Assembly (NCBI GenBank): GCA_003647715.1 | Contig: QMNJ01000109.1 | Span: 1-5,406 of the forward strand | DNA from: Candidatus Coatesiibacteriota bacterium | GTDB lineage: Bacteria; RBG-13-66-14; B26-G2 | Length of the DNA: 5,406 nt | Reading direction: 5' to 3' | In this document: one piece after another, positions 1 to 5,406 of the stretch | How the letters are laid out: the number at the start of each line of letters is the position of its first letter | How positions within the stretch are numbered: position 1 is the stretch's first letter | Program-made: the position numbers and the translations under genes | Notes under the pieces: generated by a model | The model's input: the letters and a program-made list of their open reading frames with translations, nothing else | Told to the model about the DNA's origin: nothing | The model's database searches: none

Positions 1-2098
1 CCTTGAGGAACTCCTCATACTGTCTCTTAACCTTCTCCTGCTGTTCACTCTGAAACTCTATATCCCTCTCTGTCTCTGCTCTCTTTATTCCCTCCGTAAT
101 GTCCTTCTGCTCCTCAATGGTCCTTCTCAATCGCTCCTTCAATGAATCCAGAAGCATCTCAACCTTGACGTTCTCAAGGAATTTGAGCATAGTATCAAGG
201 CGCCTGTTCAACTCCTCCTGGTTCTCAAGTATCTCTCTCATCGCCCTTGCCACTTCCTCCTCTGGCAACTCCTCCATTATCTTCTGCATCTCCTCTAATA
301 ACCTCTTCGTCTGCTCGTCAATCAACTCCTCTAACATCTCCTGTGCCTTGCTCAATTTATATAGCGTCTCCTCACTCAGATAGCCCTCCTCACCCATCTG
401 GCGCATCTCATCTATTCCCTTCAGTATCTCCTCTGCCCGCTTCCTTAGGTTCTTCTCCCTCTCTATAACCTCCTCCATCTTGCTATAGCTCTCATAGTCA
501 ATCTCGCCTCTCTCCTCCATACCCTGCGCTATCTCGGTAAGCATCTCCGAAATTGCCTCACCCTCCTCAAGCACCTCTTCCATACTGAGATAGTCCCTTT
601 CTCCATCAACACTTCTGAAGAACTGAACAATATCGGGAATCCTCACCTCTACCGTCTCTGAATATGAAACCTTGGGTCCCGCTACTGTGTCGTTGTCTAA
701 AGCATATAACCTCACCAACACTGTATCGCCCGGTAAGGGGTCCACCCGGTTAAGGTCAAATGAGACATCTCCAGATATCTGTGTATTTCCACCGCCGCCT
801 ATTAGAGAGAACCTTCCACCGTCTCCTGTTGTCTCCACAATATATTCAACTCCAATAGTTGAGATGCCATAGTCATCACTGGCGCTATATGACATCGTAA
901 GTATCAAATCGGTAGCCACATCGGTCCTGCCCTTTGGCGATACAAGCTTGATGGATGGGGGATTATCAGGCGTTATAGTTATCTTCGCCGTCTCAAGCAT
1001 ATTATCTTTCTTGAGTATATCCCTTGCCACCAACGAGAACTGCCCTGAGTTCGTAAGAACCACGCTACCCCTCCACATACCGCTTATATCCCTCTTCAAC
1101 TCAATATGGCTCTCCCCGTGCATAATATAAACATCCTCCACATCACCACCTATGTCTGCCTCAATATCAAGGCGAGAACCAGACAGACAGAATATCTCGC
1201 CCTCCATGCTCTTCCTCACCATCGGTGATGTGCCCGCATAAGCGGGCTCGGTTATCTCACACCTAATATACTCAAGAGATGGCTCTCTCACCACCCTTGC
1301 TTTATACCACCCACTTTTGGCATTACCTAAAACACCCCTATAAAGTGTGTCCTCCATAATTTTTTCAATTTTAATTGTATATTTTTCCTTCCCACCATAT
1401 TTCAACCCAAACCTCTCCACCTCACCGAGACCCCGGTCAACCTCAATATAGGGTGTAAAACCGCTCCCCTTGTTCAAAAGCACCGAGACCTCAAGGTCAT
1501 CACCCCGGTGAAGAAGAGCACCCTCCGGCTCAATGGTGAATATCGCCCTCTGGGGTAGAAAAAGATTCTCATAAGCAGAAACCACCTTCCCACCTGTGCT
1601 ACTAATCATTGAAGGGAATAGAACAAAAAGCATTACAAATGCACCAGCAATTAACGAGAGAAACATATGGCGCCTATCAAATGGCTTTGACAGGGGGAAC
1701 ACATACTTAAGCGATGAATTAGCCCTCTCCGCCGCCCTCGCCACAAAGGGATGTGAATAAACACCTGCTGATGATACCTGAAGGCAGACCTCATAAGCGC
1801 CCCTTATTCTTCCTTCTGGAACACCTGCCTCCCTCTCCACCTGTGACCAGACCTCACCCCTCCTCAGAGAAAAGATATACATTATAACCTCATATATCAA
1901 TGACGCCACAATCAATCCAATACTCAGAAGAACGATAGCCAGAACTGCAGAGACATCAGGGTTAATTAGATAGAGCAAAACAATTGTAAGAGAAACTACC
2001 ACGAATACGGTCAGAAGAAACCTCCCCAGATAACCAATAGCAAGAGCAAGGGAAGAGGCGAGATACACGAAACGCACTCTATTTACAAAACCACCCAT
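1..2098 (-). CDS. DUF4175-family membrane protein with coiled-coil C-terminus (partial, 3' end outside window)
   Basis: The reading frame is open without a stop for 699 codons from the ATG at 2098 to the window edge, so the C-terminus is missing. Hydrophobic segments lie at about residues 11-45, 50-77 and 145-165, with a basic, charged stretch between the second and third. After them comes a beta-rich region (about 175-490) with the marks of DUF4175: an FLPQ segment near 180, PEGALLHRGD at 191-200, EPAYAG at 284-289, NPPSIKLVSPKG at 379-390, SDDYGIS at 407-413, LPGDTVLVRLYALDND at 455-470 and RIPDI at 486-490. Residues about 500-699 are almost all charged or helical, rich in Glu, Lys, Arg, Met and Leu, and should form long coiled coils. 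The protein probably sits in the inner membrane with its large part outside the cytoplasm. The molecular function of the family is unknown to me. An in-frame TGA just upstream makes the ATG the first possible start. No Shine-Dalgarno precedes it, which fits a leaderless transcript. Confidence 0.87.
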   Translation of the reverse strand, partial: MGGFVNRVRFVYLASSLALAIGYLGRFLLTVFVVVSLTIVLLYLINPDVSAVLAIVLLSIGLIVASLIYEVIMYIFSLRRGEVWSQVEREAGVPEGRIRGAYEVCLQVSSAGVYSHPFVARAAERANSSLKYVFPLSKPFDRRHMFLSLIAGAFVMLFVLFPSMISSTGGKVVSAYENLFLPQRAIFTIEPEGALLHRGDDLEVSVLLNKGSGFTPYIEVDRGLGEVERFGLKYGGKEKYTIKIEKIMEDTLYRGVLGNAKSGWYKARVVREPSLEYIRCEITEPAYAGTSPMVRKSMEGEIFCLSGSRLDIEADIGGDVEDVYIMHGESHIELKRDISGMWRGSVVLTNSGQFSLVARDILKKDNMLETAKITITPDNPPSIKLVSPKGRTDVATDLILTMSYSASDDYGISTIGVEYIVETTGDGGRFSLIGGGGNTQISGDVSFDLNRVDPLPGDTVLVRLYALDNDTVAGPKVSYSETVEVRIPDIVQFFRSVDGERDYLSMEEVLEEGEAISEMLTEIAQGMEERGEIDYESYSKMEEVIEREKNLRKRAEEILKGIDEMRQMGEEGYLSEETLYKLSKAQEMLEELIDEQTKRLLEEMQKIMEELPEEEVARAMREILENQEELNRRLDTMLKFLENVKVEMLLDSLKERLRRTIEEQKDITEGIKRAETERDIEFQSEQQEKVKRQYEEFLK

Positions 2099-2109
2099 CT
2101 TGTTATAAT
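2082..2109 (+). promoter_or_regulatory. Sigma-70-like promoter for the glycosidase-like/methyltransferase operon
   Basis: On the plus strand TTTACA (2082-2087, five of six matches to TTGACA) is followed after 16 bp by TATAAT (2104-2109, perfect). Transcription should start near 2116, three bases before the GTG at 2119. The -35 box lies inside the first codons of the divergent DUF4175 gene, and the -10 box overlaps the -10 of the opposite promoter by five bases. Confidence 0.65.
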
Positions 2110-2133
2110 ATCACTCTGGTGAAGAACTGTCAA
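2105..2133 (-). promoter_or_regulatory. Sigma-70-like promoter for the DUF4175 gene
   Basis: Read on the minus strand, TTGACA (2133-2128, perfect consensus) is followed after 17 bp by TATTAT (2110-2105, five of six matches to TATAAT). Counting from the -10 box puts transcription start at about 2098, which is the A of the ATG, so the mRNA would be leaderless. The -35 box lies within the first codons of the divergent gene if that gene starts at GTG 2119. The call rests on motif match and spacing only. Confidence 0.7.
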
Positions 2134-4050
2134 AATCATTCACTTTACATCTTGTTAACAGCAAAACCACTAATGTGGTTTACCACTATTCTGGTATTAG
2201 TGTTTCTCACCATTGATTGCTCATCAAAGCCCTCATACAACCCCCTACTATACTATGGTGATACTTTCAACAGGCATCAGATAAGGGTAGAACCGCTGAA
2301 AGATGAGTTCTTGAGATACGAGGTTGTGGAGATAAGGTTATTTCTTCCACTTACATACCTAGAAAGTGCCGGTAGAATGAAGATTCAAGGCAGGGTAACC
2401 AGAAACGGCGAGCCGGTTCTCAATACCTTACAGAGCGATAAGTTCAAGTTTAGGTTCTCACCTCGCGAGGCGTGCTTCATTGGCAGATGGTCTCCACCTT
2501 GGAACCCTGACATAGGTGAATACACAGCAGTTTTAGAGGTAGAAATGCTGGGCGAGAAAAACAGATATTTGATACCATTCAGGATTGGTGCAAGAAAGCC
2601 ACCCGATACAATCAATAAGCCATTCTGTGTGGTGACGCTGGAGACAGACACCAGATACAGCGGTCTGAGATTTCAACATCCCAACTACCGGCTTGGTGAC
2701 TGGCGCGGTCTGGTCAATTGGGCGAGGTTCATGGGTGCAGACGCAATAATGTATCTTACCGGTATGACGAAGGCAATGTATAATCCCACCCCTAAGAAGC
2801 CATTTCGTCAGTATAACATTGATTTCGCATTAGAACTGGGAGAAGAGGCACATAAACAGGGCTTGAAGTTCGGCGCCTGGATTGGCGCCTATCTTCCCTA
2901 CGGCAAGACCCAGCCCTATATCGGCTATAACTTCGCAAGAAATCTTGTCAATGGCGAGATGTATTATACCCTCAACTTCTCACTCTTGGATAAGAAGCGT
3001 TTTGATGACATCGTTAAACTGGTGAAATTTCTGGATTCACGCCCGGAGGTGGACTACATCGGACTTGATTATATGAGGACCGGTGCTGGTGGCTATGAAC
3101 TGGTGGATGAGTTCGTGAGGGACCTATACCTTGATGTTCCACAAGATTTCTGGAGGCGGGGCAAAGAGAGCAGAATGTATTGGCTCACAGCAAAGATTGG
3201 AGTAAGAGAGAACTATTGGGAGTTATGGAGATGGTGGAGGGCGAGAAAGGTCGCACTCATATTCAATAGTATAAAAGAGCAATCAGGCACAACAAAGCCG
3301 ATGTGGGTGTTCACACTTGGATGGGAGTGCGGTCATCAACATGGGCAGGACATACTAATGTTCAACGATGCAGGTGCCGACTTTGTAATGCTTATGCTGT
3401 ATGAGGCGACCAGAAACGAGTTTGACGGTATGATGGTGGACTTACCACCCTATTTTGAGAGCGGTATGGCAAATATCATCATTGGTAATAGCGTAGATGC
3501 TCATCTGCTGGACAATAAGTATAGACCATACCAGATTGAGCCAGAGGAGTGGTATAGGAGAACCATAGAAGCGCTGGATAAGATATATGACAGTAAGATT
3601 ATGGAGGGTGTATTTATGCACGACCTGGACCGCCTTCTATCGGGTAGGGGCGGTGATTACGCTGTAATGGAGTATGCGGTAGTTGTGGGCAGTGCCTTCA
3701 CCGAGCTGAGAGAGAGATACGGCGTCTTACCAGTAACCATTGAAGCAGTGGGCTTTGATACAGGGGAGGGAATGAACATAAAGGTAAATATCAAGAATAT
3801 ATCTAACAAGACAATAGAAAATGCAGAAATAAAATTGCTTCTAACTCCATCTATTACTCCATTAAGGGCAAGTGATTGTGAGATAACACTGAAGCCGGAT
3901 GAAGAGAGGAAGGTGGTGCTCCCATTCAATATAACAGGTGATAGATACAGAGCGATAGTAGGTGTTATGATGACATGGGGAGATAGGGCAGAAGAGCGCG
4001 CCTTCACTTTCCTTCCACTTCAGATAAAGAAGCCAAAAAAGGGAGATTGA
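2119..4050 (+). CDS. Exported/membrane-anchored glycoside-hydrolase-like TIM-barrel protein
   Basis: This encodes a protein of 643 residues. A hydrophobic segment at 19-31 is followed by Cys34-Ser-Ser, like a signal peptide or anchor. The lipobox would read TIDC, and Asp at -1 is not canonical, so lipidation is doubtful. Residues about 50-158 look like a beta-sandwich domain. Residues about 165-530 read as a TIM barrel resembling GHL10/DUF187-type putative glycosidases: FGAWIGAYLPYG at 251-262 after a barrel strand, YIGLDYMR at 313-320, a Trp/Arg-rich helix near 366-376, FTLGWECGH at 398-406 and LMLYEA at 425-430. D317, E403 and E429 at strand ends are candidate active-site acids. Residues about 537-635 resemble an Ig-like CARDB/NEW3 domain. 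Substrate and activity are not known. GTG 2119 is taken as the start because it lies about 3 nt from the predicted transcript start; ATG 2173 (residue 19) is the alternative, but it lacks a Shine-Dalgarno and would remove the basic N-region. The methyltransferase gene follows after 6 bp. Confidence 0.75.
   Translation: MKNCQNHSLYILLTAKPLMWFTTILVLVFLTIDCSSKPSYNPLLYYGDTFNRHQIRVEPLKDEFLRYEVVEIRLFLPLTYLESAGRMKIQGRVTRNGEPVLNTLQSDKFKFRFSPREACFIGRWSPPWNPDIGEYTAVLEVEMLGEKNRYLIPFRIGARKPPDTINKPFCVVTLETDTRYSGLRFQHPNYRLGDWRGLVNWARFMGADAIMYLTGMTKAMYNPTPKKPFRQYNIDFALELGEEAHKQGLKFGAWIGAYLPYGKTQPYIGYNFARNLVNGEMYYTLNFSLLDKKRFDDIVKLVKFLDSRPEVDYIGLDYMRTGAGGYELVDEFVRDLYLDVPQDFWRRGKESRMYWLTAKIGVRENYWELWRWWRARKVALIFNSIKEQSGTTKPMWVFTLGWECGHQHGQDILMFNDAGADFVMLMLYEATRNEFDGMMVDLPPYFESGMANIIIGNSVDAHLLDNKYRPYQIEPEEWYRRTIEALDKIYDSKIMEGVFMHDLDRLLSGRGGDYAVMEYAVVVGSAFTELRERYGVLPVTIEAVGFDTGEGMNIKVNIKNISNKTIENAEIKLLLTPSITPLRASDCEITLKPDEERKVVLPFNITGDRYRAIVGVMMTWGDRAEERAFTFLPLQIKKPKKGD
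4041..4045 (+). promoter_or_regulatory. Ribosome binding site of the methyltransferase gene
   Basis: GGGAG, preceded by an A run, lies inside the last codons of the upstream gene and 11 bases before the ATG at 4057. The spacing is slightly long. It supports the ATG as start and translation of the second gene from the shared mRNA. Confidence 0.5.
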
Positions 4051-4056
4051 TAGACC

Positions 4057-4716
4057 ATGTATGATAGTGACTTTGATATATTCACCGATAGATATGATAA
4101 GTGGTATGAGAGGGATAAAGGCAGAGTTCTGTTTACATCGGAGGTTGAATGTATAAAGAAGGCGCTCACAAGTTATTCTGAACCTATTCTTGAAGTGGGT
4201 GTGGGAACAGGAAGATTTGCTGAGAAACTTGGTTTCAAATATGGAGTTGACCCCTCCTTAAAGATTATAAGGAAAGCAACTAATAGAGGAGTAGTATGTG
4301 CTTGTGGAGTGGGTGAAGCGCTGCCCTTCAAGAGTAAGAGCTTCGGTGTAACCTGTGCAATCATAACTCTCTGTTTTTTCAATGATGCAGAACTGGCTCT
4401 TGCTGAGATGGTCAGGGTAACCAGAGATGATGGCATGATATTAATAGGGTTTGTGCCGAGGGAGAGTGCCTGGGGTCAGCACTATCTTAAAAAGAAGCAC
4501 TCTGACATGCCCTTCTATCGGCAGGCGAACTTCTTCTCCTATAGAGAAGCGGTTGAATTAGTAGAGGCGAGTGGTCTTAAAATTGACTCGGTCTATACAA
4601 CACTACTAACCACCAAACCAACATCATCAGAATTTCAAGTTGAGGAGCCGGCGGTGGGTTATATTGAGGGAGCGGGATTTGTATGTATAACATGTATGAA
4701 AAATAATATTTCGTAA
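4057..4716 (+). CDS. Class I SAM-dependent methyltransferase
   Basis: This encodes a protein of 219 residues with a Rossmann-type methyltransferase fold of the Methyltransf_11/UbiE-like kind. Motif I is LEVGVGTGRF (45-54), which binds S-adenosylmethionine. The acidic residue after strand 2 is D65 in YGVDPS (62-67). GEALPF (86-91) followed by SFGVTCAIITLCFF matches the usual motif II/III region, and EMVRVTRDDGMILIGF (117-132) is the typical helix and strand 5. The N-terminus FDIFTDRYDKWYERDKG (6-22) is a common opening of small-molecule methyltransferases of this group. The C-terminal part (KKKHSDMPFYRQANFFS, 145-161) is the variable substrate region and does not reveal the acceptor. No signal peptide is seen, so it is cytoplasmic. 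It starts 6 bp after the glycosidase-like gene and should share its transcript. The family is secure; the substrate is unknown. Confidence 0.93.
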   Translation: MYDSDFDIFTDRYDKWYERDKGRVLFTSEVECIKKALTSYSEPILEVGVGTGRFAEKLGFKYGVDPSLKIIRKATNRGVVCACGVGEALPFKSKSFGVTCAIITLCFFNDAELALAEMVRVTRDDGMILIGFVPRESAWGQHYLKKKHSDMPFYRQANFFSYREAVELVEASGLKIDSVYTTLLTTKPTSSEFQVEEPAVGYIEGAGFVCITCMKNNIS

Positions 4717-4756
4717 TTATCAGAAAATAATAAGCAAAGGGAATCAATATATCATT

Positions 4757-5054
4757 TCAATCAAGATTAAATGCATTCACATATTCACCCCCACCAGTTA
4801 TATATCCAAGTCCCGTAGGCATCTCATCCTATTTATCTATTATTTTAACCACTTTCTGGAGAGCCAACTTATGAGACACTTCAATATTTGCTTTATACCA
4901 CTCCATTTAAATCTGAATATAATACTCTCATTATCTCAACATTTTCCTCAGATACATCATTATTCCCAAATGGGTCTTAACTTAAATCACACAACTCAAT
5001 AATGACACTATTAAAATCACATATTAGATGGTTTACAGTATTGTAGATAGACAT
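4757..5054 (-). pseudogene. Decayed protein-coding remnant, function not recognised
   Basis: Read on the minus strand, an ATG at 5054 opens a frame of 25 codons (MSIYNTVNHLICDF...), meets TAA at 4979-4977, then reads on protein-like (DPFGNNDVSEENVEIMRVLY...) to TAA at 4895-4893. A second frame overlaps, beginning with ATG at 4906: MEWYKANIEVSHKLALQKVV to TAG at 4831-4829, then DEMPTGLGYITGGGEYVNAF to TGA at 4759-4757. The fragments have natural-looking composition and would join into one protein of about 100 residues after one frameshift and two stop changes. TAA, TAG and TGA all occur, so an altered genetic code does not explain them. I do not recognise the family. It could be chance, but the length of protein-like sequence on one strand and the preserved ribosome binding site argue for a real former gene. 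Confidence 0.5.
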
Positions 5055-5057
5055 TTT

Positions 5058-5085
5058 CTCTCCACACTTAAAAAAATCAATTATA
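5058..5085 (-). promoter_or_regulatory. Relict start signals of the decayed gene
   Basis: On the minus strand GGAGAG (5063-5058) stands five bases (from GGAG) before the ATG at 5054, a good Shine-Dalgarno. TATAAT (5085-5080) lies further upstream as a possible -10 box. No convincing -35 is seen at 16-18 bp from it. The ribosome binding site is the stronger of the two. Confidence 0.4.
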
Positions 5086-5127
5086 CTTTAAAAATGCAAG
5101 ATTAGATTATCTTTAGCCTAAAACCTA

Positions 5128-5346
5128 AAATATTTTATTGTTGAAACAATGTAAATGATAAACAGAAGGATAATCCCTAACAAAAAGAATAGAAAATAAC
5201 CATTGCACAGAGAGATTAAATCAACAATTTAGTGCATATCAACAAACCTTGTATATTGACTTAGAAAGAGATAAGTAAACAAACACTGATTAAAGCGAAT
5301 ATCAATTGAATTGACAATATATAAATCAAATATTTTATGGTTCAAA
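5128..5346 (+). repeat. Short imperfect direct repeat, two copies 200 bp apart
   Basis: The 19-base segments at 5128-5146 and 5328-5346 share AAATATTTTAT-n-GTT-n-AAA, 17 of 19 positions identical, offset by exactly 200 bp. The sequence is AT-rich and chance is a real possibility. No third copy was found between them. Confidence 0.35.
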
Positions 5347-5379
5347 TTAAAGTGATTCATAAATCTGTCAAACACAGAA

Positions 5380-5397
5380 TACATAAACTTTTATGTA
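5380..5397. repeat. Perfect inverted repeat, 8-bp arms
   Basis: TACATAAA and TTTATGTA are exact reverse complements separated by CT. The arms are AT-only apart from one G/C pair, so the hairpin is weak as RNA. It could be a protein-binding palindrome near the window end. No T-tract terminator structure goes with it. Confidence 0.5.
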
Positions 5398-5406
5398 CTT
5401 TATTAC

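Larger units (their letters stand above)
5064..5406. other. AT-rich non-coding stretch
   Basis: No intact gene, tRNA or CRISPR array is seen in this stretch on either strand. Hand counts give about 22% G+C for 5281-5340, against about 53% for 2701-2760 inside the operon. Besides the small repeats listed separately, it contains ATTGTT-GA-AACAAT at 5137-5150 and TCAATTGAATTGA at 5302-5314, both short AT-rich inverted repeats of uncertain meaning. It may be a spacer next to decayed DNA or the edge of a mobile or foreign segment. Confidence 0.55.

Noticed and set aside
99..1130. Four plus-strand reading frames of 60-94 codons (99-383, 247-468, 672-872, 948-1130)
   Set aside because: They lie antisense to the 699-codon minus-strand gene, are Ser/Pro-rich as antisense frames are, and lack domains or ribosome binding sites.
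1232..1247. Perfect GC hairpin GCCCGC-ATAA-GCGGGC
   Set aside because: It lies within the DUF4175 coding region over the EPAYAG codons and has no T-run on either side, so it is not a terminator; chance or codon constraint explains it.
2461..2470. Palindrome CCTCGCGAGG
   Set aside because: It is inside a well-supported coding sequence, single copy, and not placed near a start or promoter.
2385..4436. Minus-strand reading frames at 2385-2651, 3657-4007 and 4173-4436
   Set aside because: They are antisense shadows of the glycosidase-like and methyltransferase genes, whose protein families and motifs are clear on the plus strand.
4717..4760. Intrinsic terminator after the methyltransferase gene
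   Set aside because: No stem with a following T-run could be found on the plus strand after 4716.
5311..5339. TTGACA at 5311-5316 as a -35 box
   Set aside because: At 17 bp it is followed by TTTATG, a poor -10, and no coding sequence begins downstream within the window.
5064..5406. CRISPR leader or degenerate array, suggested by AT richness and a GTTGAAAC motif at 5140-5147
   Set aside because: No regularly spaced repeats of 24-40 bases occur; the only direct repeat has two imperfect copies 200 bp apart.

Overview
The window looks like a piece of a bacterial genome, probably from an uncultured, possibly thermophilic lineage. The grounds are a DUF4175-type membrane protein, sigma-70-like -35/-10 boxes, and a codon bias towards AGA/AGG for Arg, ATA for Ile and GAG for Glu. 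The lineage is an inference, and no RNA gene is present to fix it.

Left part, positions 1-2098, minus strand: one long gene, open for 699 codons and cut off at the window edge. It encodes a DUF4175-family protein with three N-terminal membrane segments, a beta-rich extracytoplasmic middle and a long charged coiled-coil C-terminal part. The small plus-strand reading frames over this stretch are its antisense shadows.

Junction, positions 2082-2133: the left gene and the next gene are divergent, with start codons only 20 bp apart. A good promoter can be read in each direction. The two promoters share one nearly symmetric -10 element, and each -35 lies inside, or at the edge of, the opposite gene. 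Predicted transcript starts are about 18 bp apart, so the left mRNA would be leaderless and the right one nearly so.

Middle, positions 2119-4716, plus strand: a two-gene operon. The first gene encodes an exported or membrane-anchored protein of about 640 residues, with a beta domain, a glycoside-hydrolase-like TIM barrel and a C-terminal Ig-like domain. Six bases later comes a class I SAM-dependent methyltransferase of 219 residues. The shared regulatory region suggests that the DUF4175 protein and this operon are co-expressed, perhaps for a cell-surface or polysaccharide function. That role is inference only.

Right part, positions 4717-5406: AT-rich DNA without an intact gene. A decayed minus-strand gene can be traced at about 4757-5054, with a ribosome binding site, a start codon, stops of all three kinds and a frame change. 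Positions 5064-5406 hold a -10-like box, a perfect 8-bp-arm hairpin and a short imperfect direct repeat, but no recognisable gene or CRISPR array.
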